Positions 1 through 14,324 of a DNA stretch of 64,000 nucleotides are shown here, one piece after another. A program made the position numbers and the translations under genes. The notes below the pieces were generated by a model, which worked only from the letters and a program-made list of their open reading frames with translations, did not search any database and had not been told where the DNA came from. Source of the stretch: Chromobotia macracanthus. Taxonomy: Eukaryota; Chordata; Actinopteri; Cypriniformes; Botiidae. The stretch is taken from assembly GCA_036877525.1 (NCBI GenBank), contig JAZGTH010000041.1, positions 2,944,001-3,008,000 of the forward strand, written 5' to 3'. Within the stretch, counting starts at the first letter, position 1, and each line of letters starts with the position of its first letter.

Positions 1-249
1 TTAGTTATTAAAATAATTAGTTCTTTCTGTGTTACTTTTAGGTTAAGTGCATAGACAAACCCAATGCACATTTGCACAATTGTGTTTTTTGTAAAACTGT
101 TAAAAGAAAATAATATTTAATTATTTGCACTCATTTATTTCTACACTGTTTTAATTATTGTGGTATAGACTACTTCTGATAAACTCTCCCCAAATAACAA
201 CTAGGGCTCAAAATAAGCACAGTAAAATAATAATTTTACTATAAGAAAA

Positions 250-420
250 GTACTGTGGCAGTACCATGGTACAGTGTGGTAATACCATGGTACTTTGGTA
301 TATGCCAGAGTAATAAATAATGTACCATGATTTTTACATAGTACTCCATAGAAGGAATGCTATGGTAGTATCATTGGACATTACCATTGGTCCAATGTCT
401 GAACAATGATCCTAGACCAT
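250..420. repeat. Possible interspersed repeat with ACCATGGTA palindromes
   Basis: The stretch holds a perfect 12-bp palindrome at 261-272 (GTACCATGGTAC) and repeated variants of TACCATGGTA, CCATAG and CCATTGG in both orientations. This pattern is typical of small palindromic fish repeats. I cannot name the family or fix its ends. Confidence 0.3.
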
Positions 421-3400
421 ATTAAACTAACATAGAGAAGTTATTTTAAGATTAAAGAAATTACCTTTAATGTTGTTAAAGGTAATGTTGTTAACCTGTT
501 GTATCCTGGTTATGTTAGCCGATAAGGATGATATTAGTTTCTTTTGGTTTTTAAATTTAAGTGAATATCTAATCCAACTTCTAATCTTGGCATTCTCTAA
601 ATAAGAGTCTGTTAGTGGACAGCAGCAGAGGGAATTAAGAATGAGGTGATACAAAAGCGCTTCAGTGTGGGGTCAAAACTCCTCTGTCAATATACAGAGA
701 TGCCTCTGTCTAAGAGCTCAAAGGGAAGACTATGAGACCAGTGTCCAGAGAGGCCGTCCTGCCTTGACTGTTTATAACGATGCAGAGCATCTTTACAAAC
801 AAGCATCCTGCCTTCATTAGCGCCAATGAGAGACTCAACAAGAACCCCCATTGTGGTCATCGCAACTCCGGACAGCTGATTTTTTCCCTCCCTGGCACGT
901 ACATCTGTTCTGGGTTCAGTGAAAGACTTCCTCTGTGTTGTATTTATCATGGTGCAGGTGTCTATTTCAATGGCTTCTGTACATATCCGTCTATTTAAGT
1001 TTGGAGGCTAATGTCCAGCTTGGTTAGCCAAACATTATAGTCCACATTTCAGTACACCTGTTCATTACTGTGGCACCGTTAAAGACAATTTCTCAGTATC
1101 TAAATAACACTGAGCCATAATAGAGTGTTATTCTTTAAGTACATTATAATGTTGACAGTGCATTAGTAGCAGCAAGTTGCATTAAATCAAGACTTGGATA
1201 ATCAAAACCATATTAGGATGCATAATTCAGTTTCGATTTTAAACCAAAAAATGGCAAAAGTACTGGTCTGCATTGCAGATTATTTAGGTACCGCCCACTT
1301 TGAAAGGAAAAGACTGTCTAACTGATAAATAAAGCAGTCAATTATAGGTTGTTATGTGTATATGTGCTATTTAGAGGTGATATTCTATTTGCCACTGTCA
1401 AATTTGCCAGCAAATGTGCAGTAAAAACAGAATAGTAGTGTAAATCTATGAATAGTATAGAAAGTCTATGTACAGAATGGCACAGAAGATAAGACTATTT
1501 CACAAACACTGGGAAACAAAGCATATGTATCATATCTCCTTGTGGGTATAATTTGAATTACTACTAAGTGCCTCAAACAAAACATACACTATTTCTGAAT
1601 ATATGGAGAATTGATCCCACTAACCTGAAAAACCTCAGAAAATCCAAGGATTTTTTCATCTCCAAGAGTAATTATTAACCTGCTAAACATGTTTTTGTCT
1701 TTAGGTGCACTTTTCTTCTGAAAGTTGTGTAAGGTTGGAATTTTTGTGTTCAGTATGTATCCGTGAACAGATGATGAGTGGGCCATGGGTAAGACTGTCT
1801 GACAGTGAGACTACGTTATGCAATTCTGCAAGTGGTGTGTGTCCAGTTATGATCTTGGAAAGAAAAACAAAAATGATGCATGTTCCAAACAAATAATAAT
1901 AAGTCAAGAAAATTATGTTAAATCTTGGTGGATATTAGGTACTGTAAGTCTGTACAGTCTGTTCTGCACTGTATATTTGAAAATGGAGTTCTTGAGTATT
2001 CTGTGCTTACAGAAAATGTCCATACTATGCTCAGTATACCGTTTGTATACTATGAAAGTATTATAGTACGCTTTTCCAACATAGCCATATATACATATAC
2101 GGTAGCAACACAAAACAACTTATGTTATGACTGGTGTAATTTATATTTAAAAAGAGACCATAGTGGAAAAGTTAATCCCAGTTTTATAACATTAGCTTAT
2201 TTGCTTTAAAATCCATAACCCAAATCATTAAAAACATGTATTTGATATTCATCTTGGTCTGAAAGCTTCAATCTGCCAGTTGTCTGCATAGCACTGCAGC
2301 AGAGTGTGAACTTCACATTCTCCTGGTTCCCGGTCCTCTTTTCTCACATAAAAAAATAAAAATTGTACTTTTAGCACAAGACACTTAAATTATGCTTTTT
2401 GCAACATGGAATTGATCCCATTTATTTTTATACACTAGTACAAATTCCTGGACTTCATCAGTGCTTGTAAATACAAATTAAAGAAGCTTTCTCTATGTAA
2501 TGTTTAATCAAATTGTAAGTTGTTCTGCCTCTGAAATATTTTACAAATGTGCTTAAATGTCAACATGCCAAAGAAATCATTTTCTCTCTCAAAAATATAA
2601 TGATTTAGTCTGACCTTGACATATTTCCAGAGTTTCCATAAGATTCCTTATTCCTAGAAACAACATATAGATCTAAATGGGCAGTTACTTTTTTTTTACT
2701 AAATGCACGTTTAGTGTGTGTTTGAGCATCATAGTGGTCCGTGTCTGTCTGTAGGCTACAGGGCTGTAATGTTTTCTGAGGAGAATGCACTCCCCCTTCC
2801 CGCATCTGAATGTTTCTCTTTTCATTTGAAGTTGTCATGTTTTTTCTCCATGTATGCTAGCAAGGTGACAGGAGACAGCTGCTCCACACAACCAGCCAGC
2901 CAACCAAGCAGACACAAATATATTCAGAGCGTTTAGTACCCTGGATTAATCGAATTATAATTTAATCATCTGATCAAACAGCAATTAGCATAATCACTTG
3001 TGGGGAACAGCTGATAGAGGAGAGAGAGCAACAGATAATAAACCTCAGGCAACTGCCGCTCTAATGAGACATTTAACTACTAAAACACACATCAAAATGC
3101 AACATCTTCATGTGTTCTGGAGTCGAGGCAGCTGTTGTTTGAGCAGACAGACAGCAATGTGCTTTACATGCCATGATTTGAAAGGAAAATCTTGCTTAAA
3201 TGTGCAGGCAATTATTTGTATATTTTCTAGGATCCAATAAAATGAAAATGACTATAGAATGTCAATTTCATGTAGACATTAAATGTCTACACAATGCCTG
3301 TATATTATGTTATTTAAGAAAAGACTAATTATGCCACATAACAAATAAAAAAATGTAAATAACCATAGAAACTATTGTTTCCACCAAAACACCACTATAA

Positions 3401-3809
3401 ATTATTATTAGCCATGAAAAAATTAAATAACATGAAGGTCTTTAAAAAAATGTAAAGGAGCCTTATTCCTATTTTATTTTACAGGATTAACAATGTTATT
3501 TGGTAAGTAATTATTGTTACCACGGTAATACTGTAAACTTTATAAGAGAAAACACCAATACTAATGGGAAATCCTGTCTTTCTAATACTAATACCTGAAC
3601 AAAGACCTTCAACATATGGTTGGCATATTTTGTCAAAAATGATTAAATGAATAAAGTATTATCAAAACATTATCAAAGATACTACACATGCATTTTAATT
3701 TTGTGTAGAGACATGGTATTAAAATGAAACAATGAAATTATGTTTCCCTGCATCATGGCTGGGTGAAATGCATGTCTGCATCTCTTATGTGTATACATAC
3801 ATGCACATG

Positions 3810-3830
3810 TACACACACACACACACACAC
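3810..3830. repeat. (CA)n microsatellite
   Basis: About ten CA units are seen directly, inside dscam intron 1. Confidence 0.9.
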
Positions 3831-4140
3831 AATTCAGCGCATAGCAGTTACCTGGTAAATGTGACAGTGCTCTGAAAGGAGGCGGCTAAAAATACCAGCG
3901 ACCAATTTGGTCTTACATATTTCAGTCTATGCCATGTTTGCCATGCCATGATAAGTATATCACAACGTTGAGAAAGCAAGCTATAGTATTGTCATTTGTC
4001 ACCCTGTCACTCCTTCCAACATATGTCAAAGATACTTATCCTGCATACTTCTTTCTTAGTCCAGTTTTTAAAAAAATACAAAACAGCAGTGTATTTAAAA
4101 AAGAAATAGATGCTACCAATAAAAGTAATAGTAGGAGTAG

Positions 4141-4275
4141 TGGTAGTGCTCCTATAGCTCAGTTGGTAAAGCATTGCAGTGTTAAAGGTCATGGGTCAAT
4201 ACCCAGGGAGCATGTGTATGTATAACATGTAAAACTTGAATGTACTGTAAAAAAGCATCTGCTAAATGTAAATAG
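4141..4275 (+). repeat. tRNA-derived SINE
   Basis: The 5' part has a polymerase III A box (TAGCTCAGTTGGTAAAGC) and a B-box-like stretch (GGGTCAATACCC), followed by a body that ends AAAGCATCTGCTAAATGTAAAT. This is the layout of the common fish SINE whose tail reads AAAGCGTCTGCYAAATG. Other copies lie at 46543-46690 and, truncated, at 44505-44612. It is not a functional tRNA gene, because the cloverleaf is not closed and the SINE tail follows. Confidence 0.8.
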
Positions 4276-7200
4276 TAGTATTTTCCAGAAGGTATAGATG
4301 ACAGACAGATCCTCATGTATAAAGTATTATTTTTAGATGGATAAAGCAGAACATTAAATAATAAAATTAACAATTATCTATTGTTTTCTAAATTAGTCAA
4401 ACACCAGTTAATTAGAGTAAATTATTCAAGTTATTCATAATTATTATTATGTTATTTAGCAGAGTAGCCTGTAAAATCACTCAAAATACAAAAAAGGTGA
4501 TTTTTTTTAAATACATTTGAAAAGATTTGTATAGTTTTAATTCCCTAGAAATAAAAAGAACTGCTAATTTTACATGCTCTGCACAGTTTCATGCTATAAT
4601 AGGTGCTGGTCAAAGTTAAATATGAATATAATGCTTAAGACATCAAGTTTGTTTATTATTGTAAAAGAGAAAAACCTAGTCTGCACATAGTTAGACATAT
4701 TGTTTGTTTTCTTTTTGTAAAAGTGACAATTCTCTGAGAAACCTGCATTTTGCAACCACCTTTAATTGTTGTAAATAATACTACAATTAATAGTACAAAA
4801 GTCATTTTGAGTTATAATTTAAAATAATCTATAAGATACTTATTAATATGCATGTATAATAAACTACACATATTTAGCTGCCATCAGCTATATAATAATG
4901 AATTAAATAAATACATAAATTACGTGGAGGATACAGTAAAAGAAATTCATACCTACTGACTGGAATGCAGTAAATTTGTGTAAAACCTTTTTCTTCATGT
5001 TGCCCTTGAAATGACCTCTAAACATGTCTATGCCCTAATAAGCTAATTATAATAGCCTTTCACGGTTACAACATGATTTTCACGATATTTACATAAGATT
5101 CAGAATGAATCTTTTATCACATTTTGGGTTGGAACTTCAGTGCTGGTTTCTTTAATCACATAAATACACTCATTCCACTAAACCTTTAGCATTAATATTG
5201 CATTGTATAATATCTTTCAAAGACATCCAGTGAAATCCATTCTTAATATTAAAGCCAAGGAGTGGTTTGACTCATTCAAACCCTCATCCTGATGTAGTTA
5301 CACCACTAACTAAAGACATCAAATGTATGAATTCCATTTAAAAAAAGCTAAATAATTGAACTACAGTAAATGAGCAAAAAATAAAGAAATAATTCAGTTG
5401 ATTGCAATGATTGGATTTATACTGAGGGATGGGGAGTGGTGGACACTAACTAAGAATCTTTAAATTGGTAATAGAGGATTGGAGGGCACAGGTCTTCTAG
5501 GACTATCTAAAAAACTTGAACAGATGGGCCCCTAATCAGCACACTGCCTTAATTGCCCCCCAATAGATTAACTCCCACCAAACACATGGTCCTTACAGCC
5601 AAATTTAGTAAAATCATTTCTTGAGTTTCTCTTCAGACTCTTCAAGAAATCCCAGTCTATCTTGTAATAAAGTCATTATTGTGAATCACATCATTTTCAT
5701 TACTTTAAGTATTTGTAGGAAAACACTTACAGCTAATAATCTCCACTAACAACAACATATGTTTTTATAAAGGATTTAGATGGCTAAGATTATAATCCGT
5801 TGTGCCTGTATGCGACTGCATGTGTTTTTATGGACAAGAAGGGAGGATTATAATGTTTAAGCCACAGATCTGAGGCAGTTATGAGTGTCTTGTTCCAAGC
5901 ACTTGTTGTTAGCAAGCGACTTGAATCTGTTTTTTCATTAAATGAAGGTGCACAAAATATTTTCTTTGCTGCTTAAATAAGACATCAGAATACATCGCAA
6001 ATCTGAATTTGAAACAAATCTTTATTTTTATTTTATTATTTATTAAATCTTTATTTATTATATCTTATATTCTAATTGCAGCAAAAACAGCACAATGGGG
6101 CACAGGTAATATTTATATGCAATTTCACTTTTTTTAAAGGTTAAACAACCAGTGAAAATTGTGATTAGAATTTTTAGACTATTATTTAAACTAACAGATT
6201 ATTGTGCATAAACATTGTGTAACAATAGATAGACAAAGTAAAAATAGATAAATGCCAACAAACTGCATTCAAACCAGTTAGATACCTATTCAATCCACCC
6301 CTTTATTATATGTCAGGGGTCATGCATTCATTCCTGGCCTTATTTAATGAAACACGCAACTATGGCTCTCATAATAGAGGTTTCCATAGTGACAGGCCAA
6401 GCAGCATGTGATAAACCTTCTTGAATTTTCTAGAATGCAATTGCTCTCTAAGAACAGAAAGAAAGCACAATGGGAAGCTTGTTTATCAGCATACTATACA
6501 AATGGGGCACACAAAACTGGTCTAATATTCATAACTTTTCCCATTTAACAAATGAGCATGTTGTCAGAGGCTGATTTAAGAAGAAATAATTTATTTTCAT
6601 AGACCACTGCATACTCTTCACAAGCAGTATGTACATATTTATAAAACACATGTTTTATAAACACAGGCCAAAGACATCCAGATAGAGAACGGAAATCTTG
6701 CAAGTGTTTCATTTGACTGTCTGCTCAGCTGGGCCACTGATGGTGACAGATGAGTTCTTACTGTTCTCTTATGAATTTCAGCTGAGGCAGGGTGGTGCAA
6801 TTTCAATTCAAGTTATTACAAAATACATCTCAATATTTTTTTATTTGATATTTGCCCCAGGTGAAAAATGCCTCAGAGAGCTCAATATGTGGTGCTTAAA
6901 CAGCAAGAACGCTGTTGTATTTCTCTCCCTTTTCTGAAGAGAATTATTTTCTGTTTTCAAAGGGACAAGCTTTCGTAACAACCTTGCAGCCTCAAAATGA
7001 CTGCCATTCAAGGCATCACATTGAGGACTCCTGTCACCGTTTGCTCAAAAGCTATTTTTTTCTTTCAAGCATAGGTCTCCGTTTCCCCTTTAGCATTGCA
7101 AAGTAACCTTTCTTCAACATTATCAGTCTGTCTGCAATATTTCGTGTAGATTTGTCTGTTTTCCTTTCTTCCTTCATTCTGTTTTTCTTCTTCCTCCATG

Positions 7201-8286
7201 ACTCTGTCGTTATGTACACACCCTTCCATGTTTTCACCTACTGACCATCTCTCTAGCACTGCTAAATTACACCTTTATACACTGTGAAAAGGTCCTATTA
7301 AATAAAAGTGAAAATTTTATGTTTAATACATGGTCAGCCTAAATATAATATAAAGAGGGATTTAAATTTCTTGCTGCACACACGCATCCACGCAGGCGCA
7401 GTCCTTTAAGCAGACACACAGCTATTAAGGCATTGTGTAGTATTTTTCTGCTGCTGCCTTGCATTTGTCTTGATGGACTCCATTTTTTCTGTTTTTATTT
7501 TTTAAAACGAATTATTTGGTTTATACAAAATACACAGCATACAACAAATTTAAACACAAATAAACCTTTAAAAACTCTGTGAGGGTCTCAAGTGCACAAC
7601 ATATAACCTCATTTGATGTGCATAGCTGAAATGTGTTATTTGCACAATTGCATTGATGCAACCAAACGACTGTTGTGATATATTAAATCCATAAATCACT
7701 ATTCATCAATATATTTTAAACTGATATTTTTTACAATTTAACAAATTCGTGTCGTCCACAAATAAATTAAATTAACTTTAAATGATCCAAAAAGATCAGG
7801 GAGGGCGCAACACACATGCATGCACACACACACATACATACTAATAAATGATACGTCAGCCGTTGTAAATATACGAAATGCAAAAATTAAGAAATGTAAA
7901 AGAGGGAATTAAAATGGGAAAGGCATGGATGAGTAGCTCCTAAAAAACTCGTGATGATAAACCAGAGGTCACATTCATTAACTTCTCCCCATGCGTAAAA
8001 CAAACGAAAAGAAACCTGTGATATACCTGCTGGAGGGCCTTGTATGCACAGAGATATAAAGCTTTTGCAGTATACAGTGCTTATGGTCGACATCATTAAC
8101 GCCATAATGTGACTAATAAGGCGGTTAAATAAATTATTAAAAAGAGAAAAACTCTCCCAGCATAGGTGACCACCCATGACACCATTCTAATGAATTTGCA
8201 TACAGCTCTGTTCACAGCATACCTTTTCTAGATTTTTTGCTAAGTGGACATGAAGTTTGAAATGAGTATAAAATATGCAGACTAAC

Positions 8287-8329
8287 CATTCAGGATGCTC
8301 TGAAGAAAGAGAAATGCCAATATCCACAT
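8287..8329 (-). CDS. dscam: dscam first coding exon (signal peptide start)
   Basis: Read on the minus strand, ATG at 8329-8327 opens MWILAFLFLQSILN and then one base before a splice donor, G|GTTAGT. Human DSCAM begins MWILALSLFQSFAN, with the same length and the same leading MWILA. The exon is 43 nt and ends in phase 1. The peptide is hydrophobic, as expected for a secretory signal. DSCAM is a large single-pass immunoglobulin/fibronectin-III adhesion receptor used in axon guidance and neurite self-avoidance. The start has G at -3. Divergent placement next to bace2 matches the human DSCAM-BACE2 order, which supports the call. Fish carry two dscam copies and I cannot say which this is. No other exon of the gene is in the window. 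Confidence 0.75.
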
Positions 8330-8745
8330 GCCCCGCTCCGTTCAATCCCCAAGCTAGATTTTTTTTCTTTTCCCTTCCGCACACTTTGCCCACTGGTTTT
8401 CCTGATCCTGATTCAGAATGCCAACGCTTAGTTTTAAACAAAAAGCTGTCCAGCTTCCCTGTGCCAAAGACTTGTGAGTATCTCCCCCGTTAGTATTATC
8501 TGTGCGCTTTTGCGCCTGGTCGTTGCGCATGTATGATGTGCCGATATTCTTGTCTGATTGTCTTGGTTAAAGCTCGGATGTTATCCGGATGCTGCTGTGC
8601 TTCGGGGTGATGCTGGATGCAGGTGCGATGCTGAGTCAGGAGCGTCTTTCATCAGAGCAGGTGGTAATGCCGAGGAGAAAGAAAACTTTCAAACCAAAAA
8701 CAATGGTGCCATATAAGTGTGTAATTTAAACCAAGGGGAACCAAG

Positions 8746-8764
8746 TTTTTTTTTTTTTTTTTTT
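8746..8764. repeat. Homopolymer T run
   Basis: Nineteen consecutive T (A on the minus strand) occur in the putative dscam 5' region. Confidence 0.9.
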
Positions 8765-9016
8765 AAAACGGGAGTTAAAAGAACTAAACAGGGTAGAGTA
8801 AATTATAGATGTTTAATTAGAGGTGAGAATGGAAAGAAAGTCCAGAGAAGCTGAAGCGGCAGGAATTAAGGTGAGATCCCACGGTCAGACCATCTTCTTG
8901 AGCACCTCTCGCCGTCCAGCAGACTGCAAGCAGGCGCATCTTCCTCCTGCGTAGCGCTTTAATCGCATTGGTTCGTGTGGTGCTAACCCTGTCTGCCTCA
9001 GAGCATTAGAGAATAA

Positions 9017-9021
9017 CTCTC

Positions 9022-9061
<40 letters not shown>
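9017..9061. repeat. (CT)n/(GA)n microsatellite
   Basis: An almost uninterrupted CT tract of about 45 bp reads as GA repeats on the dscam-sense strand. GA-rich tracts are common near vertebrate promoters, so a promoter role is possible but unproven. Confidence 0.9.
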
Positions 9062-10029
9062 CACCCTGCTTCCAAAGCCCGGCACAATGCTCACTGCCTT
9101 AAAGGAGCCGTGACGCTCCTCTGATGGCTTATTATGACTGAGGACACACCTTTTTCAGGTGCATATTTAACAAAGAATCGAAAATGTCTGTCACACTGTC
9201 ATAGTTTGCAAACCTTGCCCTTTCTGGTGCATCCTTAGGGCCCATTAATGTAGATTTTACAGACACCATGAACACAAAATTAGATTTTTGGCTTTCATAT
9301 CTATTAGCTTTGAGGCCGTCTAAGACGTTCACAAAACGTTTTTTGATAAATTTACAAAATTGTTATTTCATTTCATTTTTAATGGCCTATTCCTAAGTAT
9401 TACCTCCAATCATAAATATACAGCAGTAAATAACCTTAAATATAATAAATATATAAATAAGTCCCACACTTATTTGGGTTACATTGTATCACAAACAGTA
9501 TGGAATTCACCTTAATTTGAAATAATTTAATTTCAGTTTATTTTGCTGTAATTTTTTCCCATAACAATTGAGCTAGATGAACAAGCTTGACAAGGCTAAT
9601 ACACGTGTAAACATAAACCTAAGCCTAAAATCAATACCTATATTCTCCTGTACATATACTTGTTTCCAAGTGTACTGATAAAATCTCTCATAACATTGTG
9701 TGAGTACAGCCCAAACCAATACATTACCTTTGTTTTTCTGTAAACAATACACTTGTAATGACACATCTCCATGACAAAGATCTGGCCCTGCTTGACTGAA
9801 ATGTGTAAAATACATTTCTGAGTTATGACTATCTTTAGCATCAAAATAAATTTAAAAAATAAGTTTTCTAAGAGTTACTCGATTTTATCTGAACAAATTA
9901 TGCCTTGTCATTAAAACGTCACTGAGACGTTTTAAAATGTCACATTAAAATGTCACTGAGAAACATCATGAGGCTCTAATGGATTAGAGGACAAGGCTTT
10001 TCTTGTCACATGCCACTATCATAGTAATG

Positions 10030-10245
10030 TTCTGATTAAATGCAGGCAAGCCAAGATTGATGCACACACTGTGTGATCATTCAGACTGCTATGAGAAACA
10101 AAGCTGTGTAACTGGTGTAGCAGTGGTAAAAGCTCAGATACATACAGTGTCTAAATGTCTATATAATGTTGTGCATTTTGAGAAGAGGAGTGGGCCAAGC
10201 ACTGAGCCCTAGGGTACCCCAGTGCTTAGCTTAGTCCTCTACTGC
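10030..10245 (-). pseudogene. L2-type LINE reverse transcriptase fragment
   Basis: On the minus strand the start reads STGVP, a stop, then GSVLGPLLFS. This is the reverse-transcriptase motif GVPQGSVLGPLLF with the glutamine codon changed to TAG. The following bases fit the rest of the domain only in broken frames. It is a short, decayed, non-coding relic. Confidence 0.65.
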
Positions 10246-11037
10246 AAGATACCCTGAAAAGAAAAAAACATTTTGAAATAATTACATGCCTTTTCTACTT
10301 TTGTCTGTCATCTTCACCCAACGTTATAAACAAATAAAAGAAGAAATCAAAATAAATAATAATCATTTAAACAAAAGCATTCAAATCCTACACTTAAATT
10401 TTCCTGAAAACATTTTTTAATGACAGGTAAAACTAAGCAAAAGGAGCATGAACATTAAAAGCAGGGGCCTAGCCACCCCCACCCTATTTTTTTATTTTAT
10501 GAATCATTTTACAATGATTAATGAAATGTTTGGTCACTCCATGTTCCATCCAAATCTTTGCCTGTGAGTAAAAGTTTAAATATTCTAAAACCTAATTTAA
10601 ATATTCTTTTTACACTTACCTATAATAAATAGGCTAATAATAATCAGGGTATTTATAACTGTGTGATTATATTAAACAAATCAATATGACATTCATATGT
10701 GACACACAACAGGGAACAGGTGCCTTTATGTGACACTAGGATAACTATGCAACAAAAGAATGCATCAGACTTTAAATAAAAATTTAATACATCAGTTACA
10801 GAATGTAATTACATAAATAAAATACATATAAAACTATACAATACATACTGCATTAAGATGTCAATATGTTGCATAATTAACTAGGTAGCACTTACTTTTA
10901 CATGATGAATCATTGTCAAGCAAAAGTTTACATCTCTAATAGCAATACAGCGATAATAGTGACTTATGTCAGTCTGGTATAACAGTTGTGACCTGCGGTA
11001 ATTTTACACATATCACAAAACTCCACTCCTCGGTAAT

Positions 11038-11060
11038 ACACACACACACACACACACACA
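11038..11060. repeat. (CA)n microsatellite
   Basis: About eleven CA units are seen directly. Confidence 0.9.
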
Positions 11061-14000
11061 ACTTCAGAGTTAGTCATACCTGGAGAGAGTAATCCCCTTG
11101 TTTTGACAATTCCACCGAGGTCCAGTGTTCCCTTACAACCAAACACAAGCACTGGGCTATCAGTGGCCAAACGTCAGCCTACTGACTTCCAAACACCCTG
11201 CAGTGGATCAGGTTTCCCTTTCACTCAGCTGTCCATTAGCCAAGAATAGATCCTTCTAGAGAACAGCATATGATCTCTTTTGTTACCTTAAACAATGGAG
11301 GCGATAAAGACATGAGGCGCGTGTGGCGGACCAGATATAACAACATGTAAAGTGACCCTCTAGATGGACCATTACTAATGCACCATTTAAATACATACCC
11401 ATTATAGCCAGAAATCACATAAATGTACACAAATGCCCATAAATTGTTTATTTGGGAATTGTTTAGGGATCAGATCATCAGTTGTTATTCATTGGTAACT
11501 TTTCCTCGGCTGAAGATTCAAAGGATTTAAAAGTGTGTATCAACATCATTGACAGTAAATTGATTCTCACCTTTGTATCAACCAATCAGATTTGAGGGAT
11601 AGGTTTACAGTTAATGTTAAGTTTAGGTTTTAAACTGGGGTTTGGTGCTTCTACACCATTGTTACTATGTTGTCAAACTATGTTGACCAGGGAACATTTA
11701 TCAAAAAATCACAATCACAAGTATTGTGACTTTTTTTACTTAAAAGACATGGTCACTATGAACTGAATCATTTTGGTATGAGCTGCATAAGGTTCTTTGA
11801 AAAATGTTTCATTTTGTGTAAAAATACAGAAAAAAATCTCATTTTTTGGGGCAAACCATTCCTTTGAGTCTTGTAGTATTTTTATCAAAGTTTGTGCTGA
11901 TAGAATAAAGATGACCTTTGGCACATGGGCAGATTAATTGGGGCTGACGGGACATAATTGAGCTAAAAGTCAGCTCCCATGATAAGATCACTAATTGAGA
12001 AGGGTCTCTAACACACTTTGTCTTTTCATAAACAGGGTAGAGGTTAGAGTAATTTGGAATATTGTTTTTAGTTAAAGGTGAAATGTGCTGTGCCACATAA
12101 AAACAGATATTTTCTGAAGAAACTGTGCTGAAGAAGAATGGTGCCCATGCAGACTTGATGTTAATTCCCAAGCTACCATGATGTCAGTTTGTTTGCTGTA
12201 AAATGTGTTCTTGGTGGTTGCTACAGTAGGCAGTTACTCAGAGGCCTTGGTCTAAATAGCCCACACTTTTAGAAAGTGAAGCTAGGAAAGGCTTACTTGC
12301 TGTATAGTTATCTCTGCATGTTAAAATGGGATATAGCAAAGCAGGGAAAAGAAACATCAAGCTCCAAAATAACAATAACAACAAGGACAACATGCATTAT
12401 ATTCTACATGTCCTGAATCCATACAATTACTACTACTTTTAGAGAGGATCAGGTTAAAATTGAAGCCATGTTTCATTGAAAGTTGTCTTCAGATCCCACA
12501 ATAACTCAAATCACATTCATATATGTGTTCATTTCAAATACTGAGTAATATTTGAGTAAATATTGAGTAAATGAGACAACAATGTAAACAATCACATTCC
12601 CTAGGAAGCGAAAGATGAACCAGCCAATCAATTTCCATAATATCTGCACCTGAAAAACACACATGGTTTTCAGGTTCTTCACTGATGTGACCTGCCACAC
12701 TAAAAAGGCATCACACACAAAAGTGGCAGCAACCAAACGCACCCCCGCCCCACTCACACATGTCTCCCGCTGGCTAAGCAGCGCTGCTGTATGACACGAT
12801 AGCCCCACCCTTTCACTGCAACCACTGCTCATCTGCTATTGGCTGGCCGTAAGACATGGAGTAGAATATATGTGGCCAACCTTGAAGTACTAAACTAGGG
12901 CACTGAGAGGGTTAGAATGCTAGAATGAGGGGAGCAGAGAGAGCGAAATGGTGAGGGAGTGGTAAGAAGATGGGGTGGGGTGACGAGAACAAAATAGTGC
13001 AGTGTGCTTTTTCAATGTAGCACAGAGCACATTTCAGTAACATTCTGGAAAATATTATTTCAAAACATAAACTTGTACTTCTCACATTTAAATGCATAAT
13101 TTTGAATTATCGCAAAGCAGATAATTTTTTCCAGTCCAATAGACAAGCAATATTCAAAGAGTGCTGATACTTGTCTATGTTAGCAGCAAATCCAAACATT
13201 AATCATGTTTTGGTTTTGTTTGAAATTATTTATATTAGTAGAGCAAAAATAGATAGAAAACACTTGTGTCTAAAATGGATGTTGCTTAATATTAACTACT
13301 GTACAGTTGTAATTAGAATGTCTGTGATTACCTGTGGCCTCACAGTTGTGCTTATATTCAAAACAACAATCCTATTACAAGTGTGATCGATTGCTTAATT
13401 CTCATACTGGAAGAGGAAGACTGTTTTTATATAAACGTACCACAAATGGTGTCAGACTGACTTTCAAAGCAACATTCAAATGAGCTTTAAAATACTGTAT
13501 AACTAAATTAACATAGAAAGACTACAATGCTTATTCTATAGAAATAAAAAAATACATCAGACTAAAAAAGCGCATTTATAAATTAACATACTTCTTTTAA
13601 CAACTCCATAAGATCCCATTTTTATTCATTTCACTAACCATCAAACGCCATGCACAGGATTGTAGGATATGAAAGGCAGTGAAAGAATGATCTGATGACG
13701 GCATCTTAATAGAGAGAATGCTATGCAAACATTAGATCTGAACATTCCCTGATGCTCTTCTATCTCTGTATATTTCCTGTAAAGGCATTTTTCAGAGACA
13801 GCCATTATTTTATATTGTCAAAGCAGATACTGATGCAGGTGATTACCATAGCGGTCATCCCTTCGTCTATTTGTGTTTGACAACTAGAACATAAGACCTG
13901 CAAGTGCGTCATTCTCCTCCTGAACAACTGTAAAAAAAAAAAACAACCAATAGCGCTTGCGAATTTGACTGCTCAGCTTCACAACTCAATCCAATACCGG

Positions 14001-14324
14001 GTTGCAGTGTTGCCTAGTAACGATGGCACACAACTGACCTTATCTTGTGCGGTCATAAAAATGTATGAAGTCCCCCCTATTTTCCTTCCTCAATTCTCTA
14101 TTCCCCGCTCTCCATGCACAATCACTTGCATGCAGCCAAGGGCAAAGCACACTATGCATTTTCTTATTCTTTACTACAGCACTACTCCTGTGTGTACGCG
14201 TGTGTGTGTGTACATGCTTTGCCTGGGAGCTCCCTTGTTTCATTACAGCATTGTTATCTAAACCAGAACACTGTCTCACAATGCAAATTGGGTAGGAGGA
14301 AAGCAGATCACATGGTTTAAATTT

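Larger units (their letters stand above)
1..8286 (-). other. dscam intron 1 (part), non-coding
   Basis: This stretch lies downstream of the putative dscam first coding exon on the minus strand, so it should be the start of that gene's first intron, which is very long in vertebrates. I see no second exon. The sequence is AT-rich with scattered simple repeats and one SINE. A GC-richer block at about 690-990 could be a conserved non-coding element, but this cannot be judged without alignment. Open frames here are short and do not resemble known proteins. Confidence 0.6.
8330..9110 (-). promoter_or_regulatory. Putative dscam 5' UTR and promoter region
   Basis: This block lies directly upstream of the dscam start on the minus strand. 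It is richer in GC and CpG than its surroundings around 8470-8660 and 8880-9110. It contains a 19-nt T run (8746-8764) and a CT/GA tract (9017-9061). I cannot place a transcription start or tell whether a 5' UTR intron exists. Confidence 0.4.

Noticed and set aside
4148..4210. Possible tRNA gene
   Set aside because: The A and B boxes are those of a SINE head. The acceptor stem does not close and the SINE tail follows.
7801..7850. Possible CRISPR-like or ordered repeats
   Set aside because: Only CA-type simple repeats are present. No spaced identical repeats occur anywhere in the window.
8187..8441. 84-codon minus-strand frame overlapping the dscam exon
   Set aside because: It is a different frame from the MWILA exon, has no similarity to known proteins and lies across UTR, exon and intron.
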